From Dickeya zeae NCPPB 2538 (GTDB lineage Bacteria; Pseudomonadota; Gammaproteobacteria; Enterobacterales; Enterobacteriaceae): a DNA stretch of 64,000 bases. Made by a program: the position numbers and the translations under genes. Below are positions 1-7,371 of this stretch, piece by piece (position 1 is the first letter of the stretch; each line of letters begins with the position of its first letter). Under the pieces are notes generated by a model. The model was given only the letters and a program-made list of their open reading frames with translations. It was not told the origin of the DNA and did no database searches. Where the stretch lies: assembly GCF_000406165.1 (NCBI RefSeq), contig NZ_CM001977.1, positions 288,403-352,402 of the forward strand, written 5' to 3'.

Positions 1-334
1 CCCTTTGTTTTGGGTTTTCGGGTGAATGACCGGGTGGTCAATGACCGGCTGAGCCGGGTCAAGGCGCCCAGCGAGCGCTGGTTAACACCGGGGCTTACTG
101 GATATCGTCCGGGCGGCAGCCTGAGACAGCGGGTCAGTCACTTCTACAGTGCCTTGATTACGCTGATTTATATGTGGGCTTCTTCACCTGGGCATCGGTT
201 CCACCCTCGCTCTCATACCTCATCCGTTCTCTTCTATACATCCCTGCTGTTCTGTGTGCATGAAAACATCTTCAGGGACAGTGCTGTCCACCGAAGAGTA
301 TTTATCGCTGATTTTAATATACAAAATGGGGACA
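1..334. other. Left edge, no supported gene
   Basis: The stretch from the window edge to the aapP terminator shows no gene I can support. A plus-strand reading frame runs through it from position 10, but it has no ribosome binding site, its composition is unlike a protein I know, and it runs straight through the aapP terminator, so I treat it as chance. It could be the 3' flank of a gene lying outside the window. Confidence 0.5.
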
Positions 335-363
335 TAAAAAAGCCCGCACATCGTGGGCGGGCT
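335..363 (-). terminator. Rho-independent terminator of aapJQMP
   Basis: A seven-base GC-rich stem (341-347 pairing with 357-363) is followed on the minus strand by a run of six U (335-340). It lies about 30 bases after the aapP stop, so it ends the aap transcript. Confidence 0.85.
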
Positions 364-394
364 GGGACGTTGTATATTGTGTGTTGGCGGTGAA

Positions 395-1156
395 TCAGTG
401 CAGGATTTGCGCCAGAAACGTTTGTGTGCGCTCTGAACGTGGGCTACCGAAGAAGATATTCGGTGGGGCTTGTTCAACGATCTCACCCTGATCCATAAAG
501 ATCACCCGATTAGCTACGGTTCGCGCGAAGCCCATTTCGTGGGTAACGCACAGCATAGTCATACCATCTTCTGCCAGACCCAGCATAGTATCCAGCACCT
601 CTTTGACCATCTCCGGATCCAGTGCGGATGTCGGCTCGTCAAACAACATGATTTTCGGTTTCATGCACAATGAGCGGGCAATCGCAACGCGCTGTTGCTG
701 GCCGCCGGAAAGCTGGCCTGGGTATTTATGGGCGTGGGCGGCGATACGAACACGCTCCAGGTAATGCATTGCCAATGCTTCCGCTTCTTTTTTCGGCATA
801 TTACGCACCCAGCACGGGGCCAGCGTACAGTTTTGCAGAACCGTCAGATGCGGGAACAGGTTGAAATGCTGGAATACCATGCCGACTTCTGTCCTGACTT
901 TCTCAATATTACGGCTGTCATGGTTGAGTTCGATGCCGTCAACGACGATCCGACCTTGTTGGTGCTCTTCCAGATGGTTGATACAACGGATTGTGGTTGA
1001 TTTACCAGAGCCAGACGGCCCACATAACACGATACGCTCGCCTTGGCTGACCTGCAGGTTGATGTCTTTCAGTACATGGAACTGCCCATACCACTTGTTT
1101 ACATTTTCCAGTGTAATCATGTGGTTGGATGAAGATGTCAATGTGTCCTGGTTCAT
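395..1156 (-). CDS. aapP: General L-amino acid ABC transporter ATP-binding protein AapP (YhdZ)
   Basis: Cytoplasmic ATPase that drives the AapJQMP importer for polar amino acids. The 253-residue protein has the full ABC set: Walker A GPSGSGKST near residue 40, signature LSGGQQQRVAIARS, Walker B IMLFDEPTSALD, and the switch His in CVTHEMGFA. A longer reading from a TTG at 1168 exists, but the ATG at 1156 has a GAGG ribosome binding site five bases upstream, made from the end of aapM (its TGA stop is at 1167-1165). It is the last gene of the operon and is followed by a clear terminator. Assignment to AapP/YhdZ rests on sequence resemblance plus the J-Q-M-P gene order; substrate range is inferred from the family. 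Confidence 0.93.
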   Translation of the reverse strand: MNQDTLTSSSNHMITLENVNKWYGQFHVLKDINLQVSQGERIVLCGPSGSGKSTTIRCINHLEEHQQGRIVVDGIELNHDSRNIEKVRTEVGMVFQHFNLFPHLTVLQNCTLAPCWVRNMPKKEAEALAMHYLERVRIAAHAHKYPGQLSGGQQQRVAIARSLCMKPKIMLFDEPTSALDPEMVKEVLDTMLGLAEDGMTMLCVTHEMGFARTVANRVIFMDQGEIVEQAPPNIFFGSPRSERTQTFLAQILH

Positions 1157-1164
1157 GGATAACC

Positions 1165-2259
1165 TCAATGGGACTTATGTCCAGTATCAAAACGTTTTTC
1201 TAAATGCTGGCTATAGCGCGACATGCTAAAGCAGAAGATCCAATAGATAATGGCGGCAAAAACATAGCCTTCTGTGGACATCCCCAGCCATGCCGGGTCA
1301 ACGGTTGCCTGCTGAATACTGCTAAACAGGTCGAACAGACCGATGATGATCACCAGACTGGTGTCCTTGAACAGGGCGATAATGGTGTTGACCAGACCGG
1401 GGATCACCATTTTCAGCGCCTGAGGCAGAATGACCAACCCCTGCATACGCCAGTATCCCAGAGCCAGGGATTGGGCTGCTTCATATTGTCCTTTCGGGAG
1501 TGCCTGTAAGCCGCCACGCACCACTTCTGCGACATACGCCGACTGGAACAGGATTACCCCCACCAAGGCGCGCAGTAGTTTGTCGATGTTGGTGCCTTCC
1601 GTCAGGAACAAAGGCAGCATCACCGAGGACATGAACAGCACTGTGATTAGGGGAACACCGCGCCAGAACTCGATGAAAATCACGCAGAGCGCGCGCAGTA
1701 CCGGCATGTTGGAACGACGCCCCAACGCCAGCAATATCCCCAGCGGTAACGCACCCGCGATGCCGATCGCCGCGATGATGATAGTCAGTGTCAGGCCACC
1801 CCACTGACGAGTTTCCACCCGGCTCAGGCCACCAAAGCCGCCAAACAGCAACCACCAGGCAAGTAGCGGATAGACTATGCACCAGATGGCGATATAACGG
1901 CCACGGCGCGGCAGATTACGCCAGAACATCGGCAGGATGCTGATCAACGCCAGTACCAGTGCGAAGTTAATGCGCCAGAGCTCTTCCCGTGGATAAAGCC
2001 CGTACATGAATTGCTCGAAACGGGCATGGACGAATACCCAGCAGGCACCATCACTGGTGCAGTCTGCACGGGTTGAACCGACCCAGTTGGCCTTGAAGAT
2101 AGCCCAATTGAGTAACGGTGGGATCAGGGTCCACAGTAACCACAGGCAGACCAGCGTCAACACGCTGTTGGTGACATTGGAGAACAGGTTCCGCCGCGCC
2201 CAGACGATGGCGTTGCTAATGGGCGTCGGATTGGATGGTGTGTGTGTTGTCATAGTCAT
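1165..2259 (-). CDS. aapM: Amino acid ABC transporter permease AapM (YhdY)
   Basis: Inner-membrane permease of the polar amino acid importer. It has 364 residues, longer than simple His/Glu-type permeases because of an N-terminal membrane segment and a periplasmic loop (about residues 40-90, containing paired Cys in the ADCTSDGACW stretch) typical of AapM. The C-terminal half is a standard binding-protein-dependent permease domain, with the EAA-type coupling motif around EAAQSLALGYWRMQGLVILPQAL. The stop lies eight bases from the aapP ATG, and the gene starts nine bases after aapQ, so translation is likely coupled. Two ATG codons (2259 and 2253) are possible starts behind an AGGAACAGG-type binding site. 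It needs AapQ as partner, and AapQ is frameshifted here. Confidence 0.92.
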   Translation of the reverse strand: MTMTTHTPSNPTPISNAIVWARRNLFSNVTNSVLTLVCLWLLWTLIPPLLNWAIFKANWVGSTRADCTSDGACWVFVHARFEQFMYGLYPREELWRINFALVLALISILPMFWRNLPRRGRYIAIWCIVYPLLAWWLLFGGFGGLSRVETRQWGGLTLTIIIAAIGIAGALPLGILLALGRRSNMPVLRALCVIFIEFWRGVPLITVLFMSSVMLPLFLTEGTNIDKLLRALVGVILFQSAYVAEVVRGGLQALPKGQYEAAQSLALGYWRMQGLVILPQALKMVIPGLVNTIIALFKDTSLVIIIGLFDLFSSIQQATVDPAWLGMSTEGYVFAAIIYWIFCFSMSRYSQHLEKRFDTGHKSH

Positions 2260-2268
2260 CCTGTTCCT

Positions 2269-3448
2269 TTAACGCTCAATTAAGGCGATTTTCCGGTTAT
2301 AGATGTTCATCAGTAATGAGATCAGCAGACTGATAATCAGGTAGACCGACATGGTGATGGCAATGGTCTCAATGGCTTGTCCGGTCTGGTTCAGCACCGT
2401 ACCGGCAAACAGCGACACCATATCCGGGTAACCAATGGCAGCCGCCAGTGACGAGTTTTTCACGACGTTCAGATACTGGCTGGTTAACGGCGGAATGATG
2501 ACGCGCAGTGCCTGCGGCAGGATGACTTTGCGTAAGGTGACCGGTTTTGGCAGACCCAGCGACAGTGCTGCTTCATGCTGCCCGTGAGAAACAGACTGGA
2601 TACCGGAGCGAATGATCTCAGCGATAAACGACGAGGTGTACACCGATAATGCCAGCGCCAGCGCCGCCAGTTCCGGAATAAGTACCAGACCACCGCTAAA
2701 GTTAAACCCTTTCAGGGCGGGGAAATCCCAGTGCAGTGCCCGGCCAAAAACCAGATGAGAGAGGCCGAGCAATACTACCAACATTGCGATAGGAATAGGC
2801 CAGTAACGGCGTCGCTGGCCGGTCAGCTCATGGTAGCGTTTATTCCGACGATACAACGCGATCGCACATCCCAGAGAGATGAGTAGCGCAAGCAAAGACG
2901 GGAGTGCCCCTGGGCCAAACTCCGCTGCTGGAATGTACAGGCCGCGGTTACTAAGAAAAAAGGTATCGAACGCGCTGACTGCCTGACGAGGGCCGGGCAG
3001 ATTGCGTAATACCGCGAAATACCAAAAGAAGATCTGCAGTAACGGTGGGATGTTACGAAACGTTTCGATATAAATCGTTGAAAGTTTACGCAGCAGCCAG
3101 TTATCAGACAGACGTGCCAGACCGACGATAAACCCCAGCAGTGAGGCGCAAATAATACAGATAGCTGAAACCAGCAACGTATTAAGCAGGCCAATAACAA
3201 AAAACGCGGGCATAGGTGTCATCCTGATCGTAGTCAATCAGGTGCTGAACGATGCCAAAGCCAGCGCTGTTATTTAAAAAGGCAAAACCTGACGTAATTC
3301 CACGCTGTGAGAGGTTCGTGACGGTATTGTGCAGCAGGTAAGCGGCGGCAACCACCACGATGATGACAGCAAGGATTTGATACAACCAGGCGCGCACCGC
3401 TGGATTAGTCAGTGATAAATCACCTTTCACGGTTGGGCGTTGCAGCAT
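2269..3448 (-). pseudogene. aapQ: Amino acid ABC transporter permease AapQ (YhdX), frameshifted
   Basis: The second permease of the Aap importer is split into two frames. The first runs from an ATG at 3448 (GAGG binding site) for 88 codons and stops at 3182; the family sequence then continues in another frame to 2269 (EAALSLGLPKPVTLRKVILPQAL coupling loop, membrane segments). The frames meet at a run of six A on the plus strand, 3199-3204 (six T in the gene). Removing one T restores a 392-residue protein with the expected ...TYARVFVIGLLNTLL... junction, the normal family length. It may be a real mutation, a sequencing slip or, less likely, ribosomal slippage. In-frame ATG codons just before the junction could allow restart of a shortened protein. 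Confidence 0.88.
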
Positions 3449-3476
3449 GTTGGAGCCTCAGTGACGGATAAAGCAA

Positions 3477-3504
3477 GGGCACGGCTGGTTCGCAGCACGT
3501 GCCC
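3477..3504 (-). terminator. aapJ-aapQ intergenic hairpin
   Basis: A perfect seven-base GC stem (3477-3483 with 3498-3504) lies just after the aapJ stop and before aapQ. On the minus strand no long U tract follows, so it is more likely an mRNA 3'-stabiliser or partial attenuator, as is common after binding-protein genes, keeping AapJ in excess over the permeases. That role is inferred. Confidence 0.5.
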
Positions 3505-3520
3505 GTTTTTGCATCAGGAG

Positions 3521-4552
3521 TTAGCGAACAGCAGGGGCGTACTGGATACCGCCTTTGTTCCACAGTTCGTTCAGGCCGCGCTTGATTTTCAGCTCACTGC
3601 CCTGACCTACGTTGCGCTCAAACACTTCACCGTAGTTACCGACCTGCTTAACGATTTTATACGCCCAGTCATTCGGCAATTTCAGATCTTTACCGAAGTT
3701 ACCTTCTTTACCCAACAGGTGCGCCATGTCCGGAGTGGTCGGCTTGGCAGCTATCTGATCGACGTTTTGAGAGGTCACACCCATCTCTTCGGCGTCCAGC
3801 ATGGCAAACAGTGTCCAGCGAACAATGGCAAACCAGTCTTCGTCACCACGACGTACAACCGGTCCCAACGGTTCTTTGGAGATCACTTCCGGCAACACGA
3901 CGAAGTCGGCCGGTTTACCCAGTTTGATACGCAGGGCGTACAACTGTGACTGATCGGAAGCCAGCGTATCGCAACGGCCTGAGTCCAGTGCTTTGGCGCT
4001 TTCGTCAGAACGGTCAAAGGTCACCGGGGTGTACTTCATATTGTGGGTCTTGAAGTAGTCGGCTACGTTCAGCTCGGTGTCGGTACCGGCCTGGATACAC
4101 ACGGTGGCACCGTCCAGTTCTTTGGCGCTTTTCAGCCCAGCTTTGTTATGAGCGAGGAAGCCGATACCGTCGTAGTAGGTCACGCCGGTGAACAGCAGGC
4201 CCATGCTACCGTCACGGGATGAGGTCCAGGTGGTGTTACGGGACAGCACATCCACTTCGCCGGATTGCAGAGCGGTGAAACGCTCTTTAGCTGTCAGTGG
4301 GGTGTATTTGACTTTGTTGGCATCACCAAAAATGGCTGCTGCGACGCCACGGCAGACGTCAACATCGATACCGGAGTATTTGCCGTTGGCATCGGCATAC
4401 GAGAAACCAGGAAGCCCATCGCTGATACCACACTGTATGAAGCCTTTCTTCTGAATGGCATCAAGCGTTGCGCCCGCATGTGCCTGGTTGATGAAGGCGA
4501 ACAGTGAAGCGCTGGCTACCAGCGTGGACATAATCACTTTTTTCATAATCAT
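3521..4552 (-). CDS. aapJ: General L-amino acid ABC transporter periplasmic binding protein AapJ (YhdW)
   Basis: Periplasmic solute-binding protein (family 3, SBP_bac_3) that captures amino acids for AapQMP. The 343-residue precursor begins with a typical signal peptide (MKK, hydrophobic stretch, cleavage after NQAHA). The mature part opens with the family block around ...KGFIQCGISDGLPGFS. Paired Cys residues are present at several points, as in AapJ. Two ATGs (4552, 4546) can start it; the second gives the usual MKK start. It is the first gene of the operon and has a 5' leader of about 100 bases with a sigma-54 promoter and NtrC-type sites upstream. E. coli keeps only a broken version of this gene (yhdW, recalled), so an intact copy marks a functional-looking system apart from aapQ. 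Confidence 0.94.
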   Translation of the reverse strand: MIMKKVIMSTLVASASLFAFINQAHAGATLDAIQKKGFIQCGISDGLPGFSYADANGKYSGIDVDVCRGVAAAIFGDANKVKYTPLTAKERFTALQSGEVDVLSRNTTWTSSRDGSMGLLFTGVTYYDGIGFLAHNKAGLKSAKELDGATVCIQAGTDTELNVADYFKTHNMKYTPVTFDRSDESAKALDSGRCDTLASDQSQLYALRIKLGKPADFVVLPEVISKEPLGPVVRRGDEDWFAIVRWTLFAMLDAEEMGVTSQNVDQIAAKPTTPDMAHLLGKEGNFGKDLKLPNDWAYKIVKQVGNYGEVFERNVGQGSELKIKRGLNELWNKGGIQYAPAVR

Positions 4553-4593
4553 CGTATGTGCCTAATGTAATTGTAATGTGCTTGTTGTGTTGT

Positions 4594-4613
4594 GGCGCAG
4601 TCATGGCTGCGCC
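4594..4613 (-). other. Leader hairpin of aapJ mRNA
   Basis: Perfect seven-base inverted repeat (4594-4600 with 4607-4613, six-base loop) inside the predicted aapJ leader, roughly 40 bases before the start codon. No U tract follows. It would form in the mRNA; any role is unknown. Confidence 0.4.
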
Positions 4614-4667
4614 TGCTCTGTCTGTCAGTGGGTCGGCATGATGAGCCGGACACCGTCATTAACAATA

Positions 4668-4683
4668 AGCAAAAACGGTGCCA
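4668..4683 (-). promoter_or_regulatory. Sigma-54 (-24/-12) promoter of aapJQMP
   Basis: On the minus strand the sequence is TGGCAC, five bases, TTGCT, which matches the RpoN consensus TGGCAC-N5-TTGCW at every defined position, with the invariant GG and GC at the right spacing. It lies about 115 bases upstream of aapJ and downstream of two NtrC-type sites. Predicted start of transcription is near 4657. Together these predict nitrogen-limitation control. Confidence 0.85.
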
Positions 4684-4779
4684 GCTTGTCATAACGGTAG
4701 TACAGGCAGAAAACTAAATCGTATCCGTGGCGAATCGGGATAAATGGGTGGTATGGGGGGATAAAGCAAAGGCATAGGG

Positions 4780-4796
4780 TGCACCAAAATGGTGGA
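4780..4796 (-). promoter_or_regulatory. NtrC-type enhancer site 1
   Basis: TGCACCA-AAA-TGGTGGA matches the NtrC consensus TGCACYA-N3-TGGTGCA at all but one position. It lies about 130 bases upstream of the predicted sigma-54 start, and its centre is 30 bases (about three helical turns) from a second site, the same geometry as the glnA enhancer. Confidence 0.75.
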
Positions 4797-4809
4797 ATTG
4801 TTCTCCCAT

Positions 4810-4826
4810 TGATCCAATTTGGTGCA
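4810..4826 (-). promoter_or_regulatory. NtrC-type enhancer site 2
   Basis: TGATCCA-ATT-TGGTGCA has a perfect right half-site and a weaker left half of the NtrC palindrome. It sits immediately downstream of the stop of the preceding amidotransferase gene and in phase with site 1, which favours cooperative NtrC binding. Confidence 0.65.
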
Positions 4827-4846
4827 ACTTGTGTAAAAAACTGCGG

Positions 4847-5539
4847 TTAATGCGCTGCCGCTGCCTCAAGGAGAGCAATAGCCAGCGGTGGTGTTATCTG
4901 TTTTAGTGCAGCGCGTTCCGGCTGAAACAGGGTGCCGACAAAAAAGGGGTGATCGATGATTTCGATGGCGCGAATATCGCCGTTGTCATCCACACCAGAC
5001 ACCCGGATGCCGGCGGCGATGAACGCATCCCGAAACGCTTCATTGATGCCGTAGCGGCAACGGTAGCCTTCGGTGATCGCCTCATGACCGTAGGCGCGTG
5101 CGATGCGTGAATCAGGCAACAGACGGATATCTCCCTCTTTTTCCACCATTTCGCACTGTAACGGGGTAATTACCGAACGGCCTTCCTGCGTCACTTCCGC
5201 ATTGTTGGCGTCGTGCCAGCCGAGCGCATGGCGGGCATATTCCAGCAGGGCGTACTGGCAACCGCCACAGGTGCCCAGAAAGGGGATACGTGTTTCGCGG
5301 GCAAACCGAATGGCTTGCAGGATATTGTCGTCGTGACGGTATGGGCTGGCGGGAACGCACCAAATTGCATCGAAGGCATGAAGCTGGGCGATCGACAACT
5401 GCTCACTGTCTATCCATTGGTAGTGCATCGTGAGATTTAACTGGCGGGCAGCAAGGGCAAGAGCAGGGGGAATAGCCTGATGGGCGGTGACGGTTGAGGT
5501 GTAGTCACCTATCAGCGCGATATTGACAGTCTGTTTCAT
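4847..5539 (-). CDS. CTP-synthase C-terminal-like class I glutamine amidotransferase (orphan)
   Basis: A free-standing 230-residue domain resembling the glutaminase half of CTP synthase, without the synthetase half. The nucleophile-elbow region reads GTCGGCQYALLEYAR with Cys91 at the catalytic position (CTP synthase has GxCLGMQ), plus a second Cys94. At the C-terminus, where CTP synthase has the catalytic His and Glu of the FHPE motif, this protein reads LFQPER: Gln206 and Glu208. The His is therefore replaced, so ordinary glutaminase activity is doubtful. I recall the family being named 'CTP synthase C-terminal region-related (seleno)protein'; its function is not established. It lies between two amino-acid transport units in the same direction, which hints at a link to amino-acid use, but no partner is evident. 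Confidence 0.8.
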   Translation of the reverse strand: MKQTVNIALIGDYTSTVTAHQAIPPALALAARQLNLTMHYQWIDSEQLSIAQLHAFDAIWCVPASPYRHDDNILQAIRFARETRIPFLGTCGGCQYALLEYARHALGWHDANNAEVTQEGRSVITPLQCEMVEKEGDIRLLPDSRIARAYGHEAITEGYRCRYGINEAFRDAFIAAGIRVSGVDDNGDIRAIEIIDHPFFVGTLFQPERAALKQITPPLAIALLEAAAAH

Positions 5540-5613
5540 GACATTCTCCGGCTGGTAAAAAAGAAGGCTACAGAAAACCGGGGAAAATGTCGAGTTTGTT
5601 TGATGATGAGCGT

Positions 5614-5633
5614 GGCAGGCTGGACAGCCTGCC
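5614..5633. other. Intergenic hairpin
   Basis: Perfect eight-base inverted repeat (5614-5621 with 5626-5633, four-base loop) between the cystine-type permease and the amidotransferase gene. There is no U tract on either strand, so it is not a standard terminator; it may stabilise an mRNA end. Confidence 0.5.
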
Positions 5634-5662
5634 GAACGAGGATTAATGCGCTATGTGCAATA

Positions 5663-6328
5663 TTAATGCACGACGTGACGTTGGTAATATTTTTCGAGTC
5701 GCGTCTGTAATTTACTCAGTACCGTACTGAACATCAGGTAGATGAGCGCGGCTTCGATATACAGGATGAGTGGTTCATAGGTGACCGAGACAATCCGTTG
5801 CGCGGCCAGAAACATTTCCGGCACCGTGATCACGGCAGCCAGCGAGGTATCCTTGACCAGCGAAATAAAGGTGTTAGCCAGCGGCGGCAGCGATACGAAT
5901 ACCGACTGCGGCACAATCACCCAGCGAATAGCCTGTGCGCCGCTCATACCGAGCGAATAGGCCGCGTTCCACTGGCCTTTGGGTACGGAAAGAATCGCAC
6001 CACGTACTATCTCTGAACTATAGGCACCCACGTTCAGGCTAAAGCCAATCAGCGCGGCCGGAAAGGCATCCAGCGTGATACCGGCACTGGGCAAGCCATA
6101 GAAAATCAGAAAGAGCTGGACCAGCAGCGGCGTACCGCGAATCACCCACACATAAAAGTCACAGATCTTTTTGAGCGGAGTGGCACCGTACAGGCGTAAC
6201 AACGCCACCAATACGCCGATCATCAAACCGAGAATAAAGGAGAGAATCGCGAGAGGAACGGTGAAGGTCAGTCCGGCGGAAAGCAGACTCCAGAAGGAGT
6301 CTGCCATAAGTTGTAGCCATGATGGCAT
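5663..6328 (-). CDS. Cystine/polar amino acid ABC transporter permease (TcyB/YecS type)
   Basis: Inner-membrane permease of a polar amino-acid importer. The 221-residue protein has five hydrophobic segments and the family coupling loop GQWNAAYSLGMSGAQAIRWVIVPQ near residues 120-145. The phrases RGTPLLVQLFLIFYGLP and KDTSLAAVITVPEM are hallmarks of the His/Glu/cystine permease group. It begins 27 bases after the binding-protein gene, so the two are co-transcribed. No ATP-binding subunit lies nearby: the next gene is an amidotransferase, and the nearest ATPase is AapP. It must borrow a distant ATPase or share AapP. Cystine is the best guess for substrate; other polar amino acids are possible. 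Confidence 0.85.
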   Translation of the reverse strand: MPSWLQLMADSFWSLLSAGLTFTVPLAILSFILGLMIGVLVALLRLYGATPLKKICDFYVWVIRGTPLLVQLFLIFYGLPSAGITLDAFPAALIGFSLNVGAYSSEIVRGAILSVPKGQWNAAYSLGMSGAQAIRWVIVPQSVFVSLPPLANTFISLVKDTSLAAVITVPEMFLAAQRIVSVTYEPLILYIEAALIYLMFSTVLSKLQTRLEKYYQRHVVH

Positions 6329-6355
6329 ATCTACAATAGCTCCGATATCAATGCA

Positions 6356-7129
6356 TTATTTGGAAACGTCTTGTCCAAAGTATCGCACAGAAATCGTCTT
6401 ATAGGTGCCGTCTGCTTTGATTTGATCCAATGCTTTATTGAGTGCATCAACCAGTTGCGGCTGATTTTTGCGTACCAGAATGGCGGACGGATCGCCGCTT
6501 TCTGCGGTGGCGACCACTTTCACATTGGCGTCAGGTTTGTGTTTTTTGAAGTCCAGGAACGACAAGTTATCGTTCAGGGTCGCTTCCGCGCGGCCGCTCA
6601 GTACCAGCTCCAGTGACTGGTTAAAGCCATCGGTCGGGACGATTTCCGCGCCGTAGCTGGTGGCCAGTTTGGAGTAGTTACTGGTCAGGCTTTGGGCCGA
6701 TTTATGGCCTTTCAGATCGTTGAACGATTTGATGCTGGTGTTATCACCACGCACGATCAGCACGGATTTGGCATCGATGTACGGCTTGGAGAAGTCATAC
6801 TTTACCTGACGTTCTTTGGTGACACCCACCTGGTTGATGACGGCGTCATAACGTTTGGCGTCCACACCTGCGATAAGCCCATCCCAACGGCCTTCAACGA
6901 ACTCTGCTTTTACGCCCAGTTTTTCTGCTACCGCACGGCCGACGTCTACATCGAAACCGACTAACTTGCCGGAGGCATCGTGGTAAGTGTAAGGCGCGTA
7001 AGTGCCTTCCGTACCGAATTTAATCACACCGGCGGCTTTGATAGCGCTAAGGTCGTCCTGTGCCTGAGCCAGTACGCTGGTAACCAGTAAAGCGCCGGTA
7101 AGTAATGCTAAGCGAGATTTTTTCATCAT
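6356..7129 (-). CDS. Cystine/polar amino acid ABC transporter binding protein (TcyA/FliY type)
   Basis: Periplasmic family 3 binding protein of 257 residues. The N-terminus is a classical signal peptide (MMKKSRLALLTGALLVTSVLAQA), with the mature protein starting near QDDLSAIKAAGVIKFGTEGTYAPYTYHD. Conserved ligand-site phrases include GFDVDVGRAVAEKLG and EGRWDGLIAGVDAKRYD. An AGGA binding site precedes two adjacent ATGs (7129 and 7126). It heads a two-gene unit with the permease at 5663. Cystine specificity is inferred from resemblance to FliY/TcyA and is not certain. Confidence 0.85.
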   Translation of the reverse strand: MMKKSRLALLTGALLVTSVLAQAQDDLSAIKAAGVIKFGTEGTYAPYTYHDASGKLVGFDVDVGRAVAEKLGVKAEFVEGRWDGLIAGVDAKRYDAVINQVGVTKERQVKYDFSKPYIDAKSVLIVRGDNTSIKSFNDLKGHKSAQSLTSNYSKLATSYGAEIVPTDGFNQSLELVLSGRAEATLNDNLSFLDFKKHKPDANVKVVATAESGDPSAILVRKNQPQLVDALNKALDQIKADGTYKTISVRYFGQDVSK

Positions 7130-7371
7130 TGTTCCTGCCAGATATGGCTGTTGCCGTTGTGAGTCAGAAATGCTGCGAATTTACGTGATGTCGTGATGTT
7201 TGCCAAGTCCATAAAGACATGGCTTATATCTGCTATGAATATAGTGAGTACCCGCATTTTTTACCACAGCGTGTCACAGGTTGGGGTGACGGGCGGTCGT
7301 GATATACGGTGGTAACAATCGGTTGCCAGACTTGTGCTTTCCCGCCATAGCCTGTTGCCTGAGGAGGAGCT

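Noticed and set aside
10..393. Plus-strand open frame of 127 codons at the window edge
   Set aside because: No ribosome binding site, no recognisable protein features, and it reads through the aapP terminator.
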